Assembly (NCBI RefSeq): GCF_009939195.1
Contig: NZ_JAACKC010000003.1
Span: forward strand, 1 to 64,000
Source: Acinetobacter kanungonis
Lineage (GTDB): Bacteria; Pseudomonadota; Gammaproteobacteria; Pseudomonadales; Moraxellaceae
Length of the DNA stretch: 64,000 nucleotides
Reading direction: 5' to 3'
Shown here one piece after another: positions 9,548-18,685 of this stretch. Position 1 is the stretch's first letter. Every line of letters begins with the position of its first letter. The notes under the pieces are model-generated. The model searched no databases and had not been told where the DNA came from. It saw only the letters and a program-made list of their open reading frames with translations. A program made the translations under genes and the position numbers.

Positions 9548-9968
9548 GTGATTTCCATGATGTTAAGAGAACACTCAGTTTACGTGATCCGCGATGAACT
9601 GCAAATGCTGTTTTGTAGATAGCATACAGTCTAAGACAGAAGCATTGAGCGCGATGCATGTCTGAGAAAAAGTCTTAAGTATTTGAATGGGAACAGAAAG
9701 AAGAAATGAGCTGGTCTTGTAGTTTTATGATAAGAAGACAATTGATTGAAACCATGCGACTTGTTCAGAATTGCCCTGTAATACTCGGATTGGATCGTCG
9801 CGTTCATCACAGGACAACATGCTAAAAGTAAAGGTGATTTTTAGCATTTCAGCGTTTACATGGATAATGTCTCGCGTGAACTAGGGTAACCTAAAAATAA
9901 AAAAAGTGTAGGGCTAATTGTTGTATTTTTATTCTTTTGTCTAAAAAAGAAACAAAATATCGTCATGC
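9548..9968. other. Intergenic region between ridA-like gene and dinB
   Basis: No gene is visible in these 420 bases. A 9-bp perfect hairpin with an 11-base loop lies at 9819-9847, with no clear job. The right part is the 3' flank of the minus-strand dinB gene, and the left part is the upstream region of the RidA-like gene. Confidence 0.45.
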
Positions 9969-11024
9969 CTACCACAGGCTGAGTTGTGGTTGCTCATCGT
10001 CAGTACTTAATTGATAGACCCCCACACCAATCAGTCGGAATTGATAGGTATCTGGAATATGCATTTCATTGAGCAGTAATTCCAGCACTTGGGTAAGTTC
10101 CGCAAGGCTACGGAGCGGATTTTTAAAACTTTTACTATGTTGCAGCACTTGAAAGTTCTTTAATTTCAGTTTGACCGTGACACCGCGTGCCCGCAGTTGC
10201 TTCCGATTTAAACTCTCCCAGACTTGCACTGTTAACTTGGACCAGTAAGGCTGACATTGCTGCAAGGTAAAATCATCATCAAAGGTGGTTTCTTTGGAAA
10301 TTTGTTGACGCTCACGTTCCACCTGTACAGGGCGATCATCAATGCCTTGCGCATACAAAAACAGTTGGTGCCCATATTTACCGAAGTGATGAATCAGGGT
10401 GCTTTCTTCGATTTTTTGTAAATCACCTAGTGTTTCCAGTTGAAGCTGTTTTAATTTTTCTTGAGTGACTTTGCCAACCCCCGGAATTTTCTTCAGCGGC
10501 AAATGCTGAATAAAGCTTTGTACTTGGCTGGGTTTAATGACACACAGCCCATCAGGTTTATTCCAGTCTGAGGCAACTTTTGCCAGAAATTTATTTGGTG
10601 CCACACCTGCGGAGGCGGTCAGTCCTGTGGTTTGAACAATCTCGGCACGAATACGCTGTGCAACTTCGGTCGCGCTGGGTAAAGCAAACAAATTTTCCGT
10701 GACATCCAGATAGGCTTCATCTAAAGACAGTGGTTCAATCAGTGGGGTATAGCGCTGAAAAATTTGATGAATTTGTTCGGAGACTTCACGATATTTATTA
10801 AAATTGGGCTCAATCACCACCACCTGCGGGCACAGCTTTTTGGCCTGACTCATGGACATGGCGGAGCGAAGACCAAACTGACGGGCAGGATAAGAGGCGG
10901 CTGCAATTACTGCACGTGGATGATGCGAGGAAATTACCACAGGCAGATGCTTGAGTTCGGGGCGATCACGCAATTCGACCGATGCAAAAAAAGCATCCAT
11001 ATCAATATGTATGATTTTTCTCAT
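9969..11024 (-). CDS. dinB: DNA polymerase IV (Y family)
   Basis: This translesion polymerase of about 351 residues copies damaged DNA in the cytoplasm. The N-terminus [17 protein letters not shown] supplies the metal-binding Asp8 and the steric-gate Phe13. SLDEAYLDV supplies Asp102 and Glu103. Helix-hairpin-helix and little-finger regions follow. The last residues QLSLW form a beta-clamp binding motif. The ATG at 11024 matches family starts, but an in-frame TTG three codons upstream (11033) has AGGGAG at a 6-base spacing, so translation may start there. Acinetobacter is known to lack a classic LexA, and I saw no LexA box upstream. Confidence 0.95.
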   Translation of the reverse strand: MRKIIHIDMDAFFASVELRDRPELKHLPVVISSHHPRAVIAAASYPARQFGLRSAMSMSQAKKLCPQVVVIEPNFNKYREVSEQIHQIFQRYTPLIEPLSLDEAYLDVTENLFALPSATEVAQRIRAEIVQTTGLTASAGVAPNKFLAKVASDWNKPDGLCVIKPSQVQSFIQHLPLKKIPGVGKVTQEKLKQLQLETLGDLQKIEESTLIHHFGKYGHQLFLYAQGIDDRPVQVERERQQISKETTFDDDFTLQQCQPYWSKLTVQVWESLNRKQLRARGVTVKLKLKNFQVLQHSKSFKNPLRSLAELTQVLELLLNEMHIPDTYQFRLIGVGVYQLSTDDEQPQLSLW

Positions 11025-11125
11025 AACACTCAAATTAATCTCCCTGAATTGGAGAGTATGGCATGCTCAGGCAGTGCTGTGTAGACACACATTTCTATTG
11101 CGCGACAACCTCTGACGGTTCTGTT

Positions 11126-11896
11126 TTAAGGTGAGGTTGGTGTCAGAGGCTGAATGCCGTTTTTTTGCAAAAAGATGCTCCAGTCATAGACCGAGCCATG
11201 AAACACATTCATATCGACAGGTTTTGTGATCCCTTGAATTGTGCCTTGATTGGTATGTTGCCAAAAGGTCCATTTTGGATTGCCTTTCAGCTCAGGTTGT
11301 CCTTGATATTCACGTACCCAAAGCGGGGTTTGTTTAAATTCGCCTGCCAGCACAATGTTGTAAAACGTTTTGGAAATATAGAATATCGGTTGTTTTCCAT
11401 AGTGCTGTTGCAACTGGTCATGCATGACCTGAATCTCGGATAACAGCTGCTCTTTGGTATAGGTATTAATACAGTGGCTGTCATATTCCAGATCGATCAC
11501 AGGCGGGAGGGCATCAGGTTTATTGGGTACGGTTTCAATAAAATTCTGTGCCTGAATTTGACCATCGCGGCAGAGACGATAAAAATGATATGCCCCAACC
11601 AGAAAACCTTGTTCACGGGCTTGCAGCCAATTGTCCTGAAACTTTCGATCTTTAAAATCGCCACCTTCTGTGGCTTTTAGATAGATAAACTGGAATTTTT
11701 TACGGGGAATCTGCTTCCAGTTAATTTCGCCTTGATGATGTGAGACATCGAAACCCTGCACAGGAAATTCCTGCGCAGAAGCAGGATTCTGATGAAAAAT
11801 AGAGAGATAAAGGACCACGGCAAGTGCAAATGTACCCAACCCAATGCAGGAAGCCAGCAAAGACTTGGATTTTTTTGTGCGCGTTGCTTTACTCAT
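11126..11896 (-). CDS. GH25 lysozyme family protein, membrane-anchored or secreted
   Basis: This 256-residue protein starts with a basic stretch and a single hydrophobic helix (residues 13-33), a signal peptide or anchor. A glycoside hydrolase 25 domain follows. The opening strand FDVSHHQGEINW carries the first conserved Asp. VIDLEYDSH carries the catalytic Asp-x-Glu pair near residue 135. The closing WTFWQHTNQGTIQGI is typical of the family. These enzymes cut the beta-1,4 bond between MurNAc and GlcNAc in peptidoglycan. No phage genes (holin, tail) surround it, so it looks like a cellular wall-remodelling enzyme rather than an endolysin. It lies between dinB and an exporter gene on the same strand. 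Confidence 0.88.
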   Translation of the reverse strand: MSKATRTKKSKSLLASCIGLGTFALAVVLYLSIFHQNPASAQEFPVQGFDVSHHQGEINWKQIPRKKFQFIYLKATEGGDFKDRKFQDNWLQAREQGFLVGAYHFYRLCRDGQIQAQNFIETVPNKPDALPPVIDLEYDSHCINTYTKEQLLSEIQVMHDQLQQHYGKQPIFYISKTFYNIVLAGEFKQTPLWVREYQGQPELKGNPKWTFWQHTNQGTIQGITKPVDMNVFHGSVYDWSIFLQKNGIQPLTPTSP

Positions 11897-11972
11897 GTGT
11901 TATTTCATCTAATGTCGTGCCGCTATGATAACGCGATCACAAAACCGACTCCACGTGCATTTTGCAAAAGTC

Positions 11973-13364
11973 TTAGAGGGTACTGTTTTTCGGAATCTGC
12001 CAGAACACTGCCGCTGTAATGATATTAATCGCACCCAAATAAATCAGGGTCAGATGAAACGCTGTCGTGACCTGTTCTACACCATAATGTGCGGTAAACA
12101 GATTGACCAGTGTTCCTGCCAGTGCTACGCCAATACTCATAGACAGCATCATGATCATGGACAGGAAACTGTTACCACTGCTGGCATTTTGCTGAGACAA
12201 ATCTTTCAAGGTAAAGGTGTTCATGGCGACAAACTGAGTCGAATTAAGAATGCCGAAAATAAAGAAATGCAGTGTGCGCAGCCATAAAGGTGTATCGGCG
12301 GTGGTTAAGGCAAAACTGGCAATACAACTGCCAACCAGCAAGGTATTGATGATCAGGACACGACGATAGCCCAGTTTCTGAATGACAGGGCGAACTAGAG
12401 GTTTAGATGCCAAGGAACCCAGTACCGCAGGAATCATCAATAAACCTGTGACAAAAGGTTCAAAATGAAATGCAACCTGTAACATTAACGGCAGGAGAAA
12501 AGGTAAGGCATTGCCGCCGAGTCGTGCAAAGAAGTTACCGAGAATGCCAATAGCATAGATTTTATTTTGAAATAGGCGACTGCGAAATAGTGCATTTTCA
12601 TGGGTGTGGGCATGGTAGGCATAGATGGCGGTACTGAGTAATCCCAGTCCGACCAAAGCCAGTCCTTGCCAATGACCATGCTTGGGGCTGGCAAAACTTT
12701 CGATGCCCAAGGACAGTCCGACCATTGCCACCACGAGCCAGAGGAAACCACTCAAGTCAAAAGTTTTGACACTCGGTTCTGTCGCATTGGGGAGTGCTTT
12801 TAAGGTGACTAAAATTCCCAAAATCCCCATGGGTAGATTAATCAGAAAAATCCAGTGCCATGTCGCGACTTCGACCAACCAGCCGCCCAGCGTGGGTCCA
12901 ATTAAAGGACCAATCAAACCCGCCAAGCTCATTAAGCTCATGGCAGACAGGAATTGATCGCGTGGAATCAATTTCAGCATGGCCAGACGACCAACAGGCA
13001 AGAGCAAGGCTCCACCAATGCCCTGAATAATCCGGAAAAATAATAGTTGATTCAGACTTTGTGAAAGCCCACAGCCGAGTGAGGCGAGGGTAAAAATTAC
13101 AATCGCAGCAAAGTAGGTATTCCGAACGCCAAAACGATCTGCCAGCCAACCACTAAGCGGGATACATGCCGCCACAGCCAAGACATAAGCCACCACCACA
13201 CTGTGCATATTCAAAGGGTCTTCCTGTAAATGTGCTGCCATGGCAGGGATCGCCGTATTGACAATGGTGGTATCCAGCGCTTGCATAAAAAAGCCGATTG
13301 AAACCAGTAACACCAAGAGTCGGTATTCAGGTTGTAAGGCTCGATGCGGCGTGGTTTGGCTCAT
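11973..13364 (-). CDS. mdtD: DHA2-family MFS multidrug exporter, MdtD-like
   Basis: This 463-residue inner-membrane protein has about 14 helices and should expel drugs by proton antiport. The first helix carries LDTTIVNTAIPAMA, the hallmark of the DHA2 (EmrB/QacA) branch, and motif A reads GWLADRFGVRN. Helix 5 has the antiporter motif around GPLIGPTLGGWLVE. The overall pattern, including LHMHSVVVAYVL-type and VGRLAMLKLIPRDQ segments, is nearest to E. coli MdtD. No membrane-fusion partner gene adjoins it, so it does not form an EmrAB-type pump here. The substrate is unknown. Confidence 0.85.
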   Translation of the reverse strand: MSQTTPHRALQPEYRLLVLLVSIGFFMQALDTTIVNTAIPAMAAHLQEDPLNMHSVVVAYVLAVAACIPLSGWLADRFGVRNTYFAAIVIFTLASLGCGLSQSLNQLLFFRIIQGIGGALLLPVGRLAMLKLIPRDQFLSAMSLMSLAGLIGPLIGPTLGGWLVEVATWHWIFLINLPMGILGILVTLKALPNATEPSVKTFDLSGFLWLVVAMVGLSLGIESFASPKHGHWQGLALVGLGLLSTAIYAYHAHTHENALFRSRLFQNKIYAIGILGNFFARLGGNALPFLLPLMLQVAFHFEPFVTGLLMIPAVLGSLASKPLVRPVIQKLGYRRVLIINTLLVGSCIASFALTTADTPLWLRTLHFFIFGILNSTQFVAMNTFTLKDLSQQNASSGNSFLSMIMMLSMSIGVALAGTLVNLFTAHYGVEQVTTAFHLTLIYLGAINIITAAVFWQIPKNSTL

Positions 13365-13600
13365 AGACAGGAAGTGTGAATAATCAATGAAATGGAGAAG
13401 CTCATCATAGCAAAACTGCGGTCTGAATAGGTCAAAAAAATGCCATCAAATTACTGTTGTAAAATAGAAACAGGTGCTTTTCTGATGACCACATAGAAAT
13501 CAATCAGAGTGAAATGAATTAATAGAAAGTATCTTAATTTATTGAAATTTAATGATAAATAAATAATACATCTTAGCTCTTATCATACTGGTCACGACAG
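13365..13600. other. Divergent intergenic region, left part
   Basis: This is the left part of the 319-base gap between mdtD (minus) and the PiT-like gene (plus). It is AT-rich with no gene. The PHO box at 13600-13628 lies at its right edge. Confidence 0.5.
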
Positions 13601-13628
13601 TGTCATGAAAATGAAATAAAAATGTCAT
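13600..13628 (+). promoter_or_regulatory. PHO box: three 11-bp PhoB repeat units
   Basis: Three 7-base units, GTGTCAT, ATGAAAT and ATGTCAT, start at 13600, 13611 and 13622. They are separated by A-rich 4-base spacers. This is the direct-repeat layout of PhoB sites (consensus CTGTCAT with an 11-bp period). The array ends 55 bases before the ATG of the PiT-like gene. It predicts induction under phosphate starvation by PhoB-PhoR. Confidence 0.75.
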
Positions 13629-13683
13629 AATTTATGAGCCTTCCCCATAAGGGGTCCTTTTGACTGACAAAGGTTTAGGTTTT

Positions 13684-14649
13684 ATGACAATCGAGATTTT
13701 GATGATTGTAGGCTTCTGTTTAGCAGCTTACTCAATTGTCGGAAATGATGTGCCACAAACTTTGGGGACCTTTATCTCCTCCAATGCACACCGCCCTTGG
13801 TGGGTTCTTTGGCTATATACCAGCAGTATTCTGATTGTTGTCTTACTTTATGGTTGGTATGCCTCAGGAATTGGTGATGCATCTTATGGACGTTTGGAAA
13901 CCATTCCTTTCCCAGAAACAGGCATTACTTGGCTGTATATTGTTCCACCGATTTTATTAATTATATTGACCAAATATGGGATTCCAGTCAGTACCACCTT
14001 TTTAGTGCTTACCATCTTCTCACCAAGTAGCTTAAGCTCCATGCTGACCAAATCCATGATGGGCTATGCAGTTGCCTTTGTGGTGGCAATCTTGGTGTAC
14101 CGCTATGTGATGAAAGGGATTACGATTTACCTAAGTAAAACCCGTCACAAAGAACCTTCCCATATTTGGGTCGGTTTACAGTGGGTCTCGACTGCCTTCT
14201 TATGGAGTCAGTGGCTGATTCAAGATTTGGCCAATATTTTTGTCTATGTCCCGCGTCAAGTGCCGTTTGAATTCCTGATTTTTGGCATTCTGGTGTTTGT
14301 GGTGTTGCTTGGCTGGATTTTCTACCGCCGTGGTGGTGCCATTCAAAACATTATTGATACCAAAACGGGCGTTGCGGATATTCGCTCAGCCACCATCATC
14401 GACTTTATGTATGCATTGATTTTGTTGGTGTTCAAAGAGTGGAGCAACATTCCAATGAGTACCACTTGGGTCTTCCTTGGTTTGCTGGCAGGTCGTGAGT
14501 TCGCCATGTCAATGCATTTGGCAGAAGTGAATAAATACCGTACTTCGCGCAATGTGAGTAAGGATGCCATGAAGCTGATGTTCGGCTTAGCCGTCAGTGT
14601 CTTGTTGGCAACAGGCTTGCCTTGGTTGTATCAACAGATTTCAGGTTAA
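13684..14649 (+). CDS. PiT-like membrane protein, probable phosphate transporter relative
   Basis: This 321-residue membrane protein has about nine helices and no cleavable signal. Near the N-terminus, VGNDVPQTLGTFISSN resembles the GANDVANxxGT signature of PiT inorganic phosphate transporters, and PVSTTFLVLTIFSPSS resembles their second-repeat PVSTTH motif. It is shorter and divergent from PitA (about 500 residues). The PHO box just upstream fits a role in phosphate uptake or sensing. The ATG at 13684 is chosen over an in-frame TTG at 13660 because AAAGG and AGG precede it. I infer anion transport; direct evidence is limited to these motifs. Confidence 0.65.
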   Translation: MTIEILMIVGFCLAAYSIVGNDVPQTLGTFISSNAHRPWWVLWLYTSSILIVVLLYGWYASGIGDASYGRLETIPFPETGITWLYIVPPILLIILTKYGIPVSTTFLVLTIFSPSSLSSMLTKSMMGYAVAFVVAILVYRYVMKGITIYLSKTRHKEPSHIWVGLQWVSTAFLWSQWLIQDLANIFVYVPRQVPFEFLIFGILVFVVLLGWIFYRRGGAIQNIIDTKTGVADIRSATIIDFMYALILLVFKEWSNIPMSTTWVFLGLLAGREFAMSMHLAEVNKYRTSRNVSKDAMKLMFGLAVSVLLATGLPWLYQQISG

Positions 14650-14659
14650 TTTGACCTGA

Positions 14660-14700
14660 AACATAAAAAAGCGAGTCATTCAGGCTCGCTTTTTTATGTT
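14660..14700. terminator. Bidirectional terminator, 16-bp stem
   Basis: A perfect 16-bp stem (14660-14675 with 14685-14700) has a GC core flanked by A and T runs, so it can end both facing transcripts: the PiT-like gene and the LOG gene. Confidence 0.93.
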
Positions 14701-14711
14701 TAAAAGAAAAG

Positions 14712-15332
14712 TTAAATCACAAAGCGTTCTGGTGCTTGTAGATTTTTTAGCGCAATTAGAATTTGATCGGCATGGTTACAGACAATCAGTTTGGCACGAT
14801 GCTGAGCAGGTAAAAAGCCTTCTTGTACCGCATGATCCAGTTGTGCAATCAGGGCATCATAAAAGCCATTCACGTTATACAGCATCATGGGTTTTTGGTG
14901 TTGATTGAGCTGGCCCCATGTCGCCACCTCTAAAATTTCTTCAAAAGTCCCTAAGCCGCCTGGTAGGGCAACAAAAGCACTGGCACGCTCTGCCATCATG
15001 GCCTTACGTTCATGCATGGTTTTGACGATGTGTAATTCGGTCAGTTGATGGTGGGCAATTTCATAGTCCAGCATAAATTCGGGAATTACCCCTACAGCTT
15101 GACCACCATGTGCAATCACGCTGTCTGCGACTTGCCCCATTAAGCCAATACTGGCACCACCATAGACCAGACCGAAACCTTGTTCTGCAATTGCGGTTGC
15201 CAGCGCAATGGCTTTTTCTTGATAAATTGGACGATTTCCAGAACGTGAACCACAGTAGAGCGCAATGAGGGGTTGAGTTGTTTTAATGGTTACTTTTTCA
15301 TGTACAGTCATTTTTAATACGCTATTCATCAT
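14712..15332 (-). CDS. LOG family protein (TIGR00730), nucleotide 5'-monophosphate phosphoribohydrolase type
   Basis: This 206-residue Rossmann-like protein belongs to the LOG/YgdH family. Characterised members release the base from cytokinin riboside or purine nucleoside monophosphates. The fold opens with IALYCGSRSGN near residue 25. GLVYGGASIGLMG binds the nucleotide. FVALPGGLGTFEEILEVATW contains the diagnostic PGGxGTxxE motif. The first ATG pair at 15332/15329 is used; MTVHEK at 15311 is an alternative start. The gene faces the PiT-like gene and shares its terminator. The natural substrate in Acinetobacter is not evident. Confidence 0.88.
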   Translation of the reverse strand: MMNSVLKMTVHEKVTIKTTQPLIALYCGSRSGNRPIYQEKAIALATAIAEQGFGLVYGGASIGLMGQVADSVIAHGGQAVGVIPEFMLDYEIAHHQLTELHIVKTMHERKAMMAERASAFVALPGGLGTFEEILEVATWGQLNQHQKPMMLYNVNGFYDALIAQLDHAVQEGFLPAQHRAKLIVCNHADQILIALKNLQAPERFVI

Positions 15333-15662
15333 TCTCTGTTTAACCTTATCACTTTCTTGTTGGCTGCTCTAGCTTATGCAAGAAATATGACAAGGCGATG
15401 TTGCTTGTAGTGCGTTGGGTCGCTTTAATGTGGTGACTCAGTGAAGCAGACCCATCAGGCACTGAAAAAAAGATGAATTTAGCGTTGATCTTGCCTATAC
15501 TGAGATTCTGTTTTACAACAAATGAATCATCATGAGTCGTGGTTGTTGTCACTTAGGACGAACACACATTTTTGCCATAATAAAAGAGAAGATGATGCAG
15601 AGCCCATCTGCGCTTAAACCTCAGCTTATTTATCCTGAAGACATCTTGAAGGAGAACATTCA
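15333..15662. other. Divergent intergenic region before the terC-like gene
   Basis: No gene is visible in these 330 bases between the LOG gene (minus) and the TerC gene (plus). I looked for a yybP-ykoY manganese riboswitch, common before terC genes, and did not find its conserved core. A strong AAGGAG lies 8 bases before the ATG at 15663. Confidence 0.45.
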
Positions 15663-17240
15663 ATGATTTTTGAGTGGATGTCTGATCCTTCTGCATGGGT
15701 GGGGTTGGCCACTTTGGTCGTGCTTGAAATTGTATTGGGGATTGATAACCTCGTTTTTATTGCAATTTTGGCAGAAAAACTCCCTCCTGAACAACGCAAT
15801 ACCGCACGTATTCTCGGTCTGCTGTTGGCACTCGGCATGCGTTTGATCTTATTGGCATCAATTGCATGGGTAGTGACCCTGACCAGTCCGTTATTCCATA
15901 TTCTTGAACATCCATTCTCTGGTCGCGACTTAATCTTGTTGCTGGGCGGGGTATTTTTACTGTTTAAAGGCACCATGGAATTGCGTGAACGGATTGAAGG
16001 CAAACCTGCACTGAAAGAAGAAAATCCTGTGCATGCCACCTTCTGGATGGTGATTGTTCAGATTGTCATTTTAGATGCCGTGTTCTCTTTAGACAGCGTG
16101 ATCACTGCAGTCGGCATGGTGAAGCATCTCTCCGTGATGATGATTGCGGTTATTATTGCCGTTGGAATTATGTTGTGGGCTTCCAAACCGCTCATGGATT
16201 TCGTCAATAAACATCCGACCGTGGTAATTCTGTGTCTGTGTTTCTTGATGATGATCGGTTTCTCTTTGGTGGTGGAAGGCTTTGGCTACCATATTCCGAA
16301 GGGTTACTTATATGCTGCGATTGGTTTCTCGGTCTTGATCGAATTCCTGAACCAAACCGTGAAGAAAAATCAGGAAAAAATGGTCACCACCACCGATTTA
16401 CGCTACCGCACAGCCTCCGCTGTATTACGTATGTTGGGTGGTAAATCCAGTGATGCGCCTGAACAAAACGAAGATGTATTGGCGACGCGTGCCTTTGCCG
16501 ATGAAGTCTTTAATCAGGAAAACGGGGTCTATCACAGTGTCATGGTGCAGGGCGTTTTAGGATTGGCAGAGCGTCCGGTCAAATCGGTGATGACACCGCG
16601 TCCTGAATTGGAATGGTTGGATTTAGACGAAGACGAAGCTTCAATTAAAGAACAGCTGTTGAGCATGACTCATTCACGCTTGATTGTGGCGCATGGTGAG
16701 CTAGACAATATTGCAGGGGTGGTACTCACGCATAAAGTCATGAATGAATACATCGAAACAGGCGTGCTGAATTTCGAGAAACATTTACGTGACCCTGTGA
16801 TTGTGCATGAAAATGCACAGGTGCTGATGGTGATGGAACAGTTACGTCAGGCGCCGTTACAGTTGGCGATTGTGCTGAATGAATATGGTTCGATTGAAGG
16901 TATTGCCACACCAATTGATGTACTCGAAGCCATCGCAGGCGAATTCCCAGATGAAGATGAACTGGAAACTGCGGCGGAAAGTCTGGAAGATGGAACGCTC
17001 ATGTTGGAAGGTTCGACTGATATTCGTCATGTGTCTTTATTATTGGGTAAAGACTTGGTGGATGAGTCGGAACAGTACTCGACTTTATCGGGCTATCTCC
17101 TGTTCCATTTAGGGCGCTTACCAGAAAATGGCTCCAGTATCGAAGCCGATGGCTTTATTTTTGAAGTGGTGACCATGGATGGACATAAAATTGAGAAAGT
17201 CCATGTCATTCCGCAACATGACGCTGGACAAGGCGACTAA
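15663..17240 (+). CDS. TerC family membrane protein fused to CBS pair and CorC_HlyC domain
   Basis: This 525-residue protein joins three modules. Residues 1-225 are a TerC domain of about seven helices, with the metal-site motifs [11 protein letters not shown] and [15 protein letters not shown], whose acidic residues are family-invariant. Residues 295-420 form a CBS pair (opening [11 protein letters not shown]), which usually binds adenine nucleotides. Residues 435-520 form a CorC_HlyC transporter-associated domain. The layout is that of E. coli YoaE/YegH. TerC proteins export manganese or other metals, and the cytosolic modules probably gate that. The ATG follows AAGGAG. It is a single-gene unit; the ion is inferred. 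Confidence 0.9.
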   Translation: MIFEWMSDPSAWVGLATLVVLEIVLGIDNLVFIAILAEKLPPEQRNTARILGLLLALGMRLILLASIAWVVTLTSPLFHILEHPFSGRDLILLLGGVFLLFKGTMELRERIEGKPALKEENPVHATFWMVIVQIVILDAVFSLDSVITAVGMVKHLSVMMIAVIIAVGIMLWASKPLMDFVNKHPTVVILCLCFLMMIGFSLVVEGFGYHIPKGYLYAAIGFSVLIEFLNQTVKKNQEKMVTTTDLRYRTASAVLRMLGGKSSDAPEQNEDVLATRAFADEVFNQENGVYHSVMVQGVLGLAERPVKSVMTPRPELEWLDLDEDEASIKEQLLSMTHSRLIVAHGELDNIAGVVLTHKVMNEYIETGVLNFEKHLRDPVIVHENAQVLMVMEQLRQAPLQLAIVLNEYGSIEGIATPIDVLEAIAGEFPDEDELETAAESLEDGTLMLEGSTDIRHVSLLLGKDLVDESEQYSTLSGYLLFHLGRLPENGSSIEADGFIFEVVTMDGHKIEKVHVIPQHDAGQGD

Positions 17241-17312
17241 TTCTGAGCAGTGTCTCACGCGAACTTCAGTTAAACTAGCCCGATCATGCGGGCTATTTTA
17301 TTGGGAAAATAT

Positions 17313-17780
17313 ATGTCAGAAGAACAATGCCCTTGTGGTTTAGGCATTTATGCTGAATGTTGCCAGCCTTTGCACTTAGGACAACGGGTGGCTGCAACTG
17401 CGGAACAGTTAATGCGTTCGCGCTATAGTGCTTTTGCCAAACATCAGATTGATTATATTGTGCAGACCACGGCACTGGGACAGCAGCCAGCCTTGGATGT
17501 TCCAGCGATTCGAGCGTGGAGTGAATCCAACCAATGGCTTGGACTCGAAGTGGTGCAGGCACAGGAAAAGCTGGACAAAACCCATGCACAGGTAGAATTC
17601 AAAGCCCGCTATCATGATGGTCAGCAGGCGCACACCCATCATGAGGTTTCACATTTTGTGAAGCATGCCCAGCACTGGTATTTTCTCGATCCGACCACGG
17701 ATCAAGTGCTGACCATGAAACAACCCTGCGTTTGTGGTTCGGGGAAAAAATTTAAGCAATGTTGCGCACAATTTTTATAA
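17313..17780 (+). CDS. YchJ family protein with two SEC-C zinc motifs
   Basis: This protein of about 155 residues carries a zinc-binding SEC-C motif at each end: CPCGLGIYAECC at residues 6-17 and CVCGSGKKFKQCC near the C-terminus. Between them lies the YchJ core, an NTF2-like fold containing MRSRYSAFAKHQIDYIVQTT. YchJ proteins have no settled function. The ATG at 17313 follows GGGAAAA; an ATG nine codons upstream (17286) is also open, but adds a hydrophobic stretch not found in relatives. It lies 70 bases after the terC-like gene on the same strand. Confidence 0.88.
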   Translation: MSEEQCPCGLGIYAECCQPLHLGQRVAATAEQLMRSRYSAFAKHQIDYIVQTTALGQQPALDVPAIRAWSESNQWLGLEVVQAQEKLDKTHAQVEFKARYHDGQQAHTHHEVSHFVKHAQHWYFLDPTTDQVLTMKQPCVCGSGKKFKQCCAQFL

Positions 17781-17843
17781 CGTTCAGTTCAGATATGGCT
17801 TAGAATAGCCCGCATCTTAACCCTTCAATGGAAGCGCAGGGCG

Positions 17844-18488
17844 ATGTTACTGACCATAATTTATATTATTGCGATTACGGCTGAGGCCATGACTGGGGCA
17901 CTGTCTGCGGGTCGACGTAGTATGGATTGGTTTGGGGTGATTCTGATTGCCTGTGTGACGGCTTTGGGTGGTGGCTCGGTGCGTGATGTATTGCTGGGAC
18001 ATTATCCTTTGACTTGGGTCAAGCATCCTGAATATTTGGTCTTGACCTGTTGTGCTGCCTTATTCACTATTCTGATTGCCAAATGGATGCGCCATTTACA
18101 CAATATCTTCTTGGTGCTGGATGCCTTGGGCTTAATTGGTTTTACCATTATTGGCTGTCAAATTGCCTTGTCGATGGGACATGGATTCGTGGTTTCTGCG
18201 GTGGCAGGGATTATGACTGGGGTTTCGGGCGGTATCCTGCGCGATATTTTGTGTAACGATGTACCTCTAGTGTTCCGCCGTGAGCTCTATGCTAGTATTT
18301 CTTTTGTCGCGGTGATTTGTTATTGGGTCTGTCAGGAAATTGGACTGTCCTTAGAATTAACTGTGATTTCAACCCTAATTTTTGGGTTCACTTTACGTCT
18401 GATTGCGATTTATTTCGGTCTGGAAATGCCGAAGTTTATCTATAAAGATGATGATGCGGATTCGGCCTCTTCAACCGATTCGCACTGA
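17844..18488 (+). CDS. Trimeric intracellular cation channel (TRIC/UPF0126, YadS-like) protein
   Basis: This 214-residue inner-membrane protein has seven predicted helices in two inverted repeats, the TRIC layout. Each repeat carries the family glycine/arginine motif: GGGSVRDVLLGHYP near residue 45 and GVSGGILRDILCNDVPLVF near residue 130. Bacterial TRIC proteins are monovalent-cation (K+) channels by structure, though their physiology is unclear. The C-terminal tail is acidic and serine-rich. It follows ychJ on the same strand after 63 bases, so the two may be cotranscribed. Confidence 0.88.
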   Translation: MLLTIIYIIAITAEAMTGALSAGRRSMDWFGVILIACVTALGGGSVRDVLLGHYPLTWVKHPEYLVLTCCAALFTILIAKWMRHLHNIFLVLDALGLIGFTIIGCQIALSMGHGFVVSAVAGIMTGVSGGILRDILCNDVPLVFRRELYASISFVAVICYWVCQEIGLSLELTVISTLIFGFTLRLIAIYFGLEMPKFIYKDDDADSASSTDSH

Positions 18489-18522
18489 ACGATTTAATCT
18501 ATATAAAGTAATAAAACTGACC

Positions 18523-18547
18523 AGCCCAAACCTGTTTTGGGCTTTTT
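18523..18547 (+). terminator. Terminator after the TRIC-type gene
   Basis: An 8-bp stem AGCCCAAA with TTTGGGCT closes a 5-base loop and is followed by T residues. Confidence 0.85.
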
Positions 18548-18685
18548 GCTGTGTATAAAACGAAATTTCATTCCCCATACTTACGCAGAATTTATTAAAA
18601 TAAGCGGATCTGCTATTTTTCTTTTCAATCTGAACAGCATGCCACCGTGCTGTCATGATTTCACTTCTTGACCAGAGTCATCACT

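Noticed and set aside
10950-11125. LexA box before dinB
   Set aside because: No CTG-N10-CAG type palindrome was seen, and Acinetobacter is known to lack a classic LexA regulon.
15450-15662. Search for a manganese (yybP-ykoY) riboswitch before the TerC fusion
   Set aside because: The conserved motif was not found.
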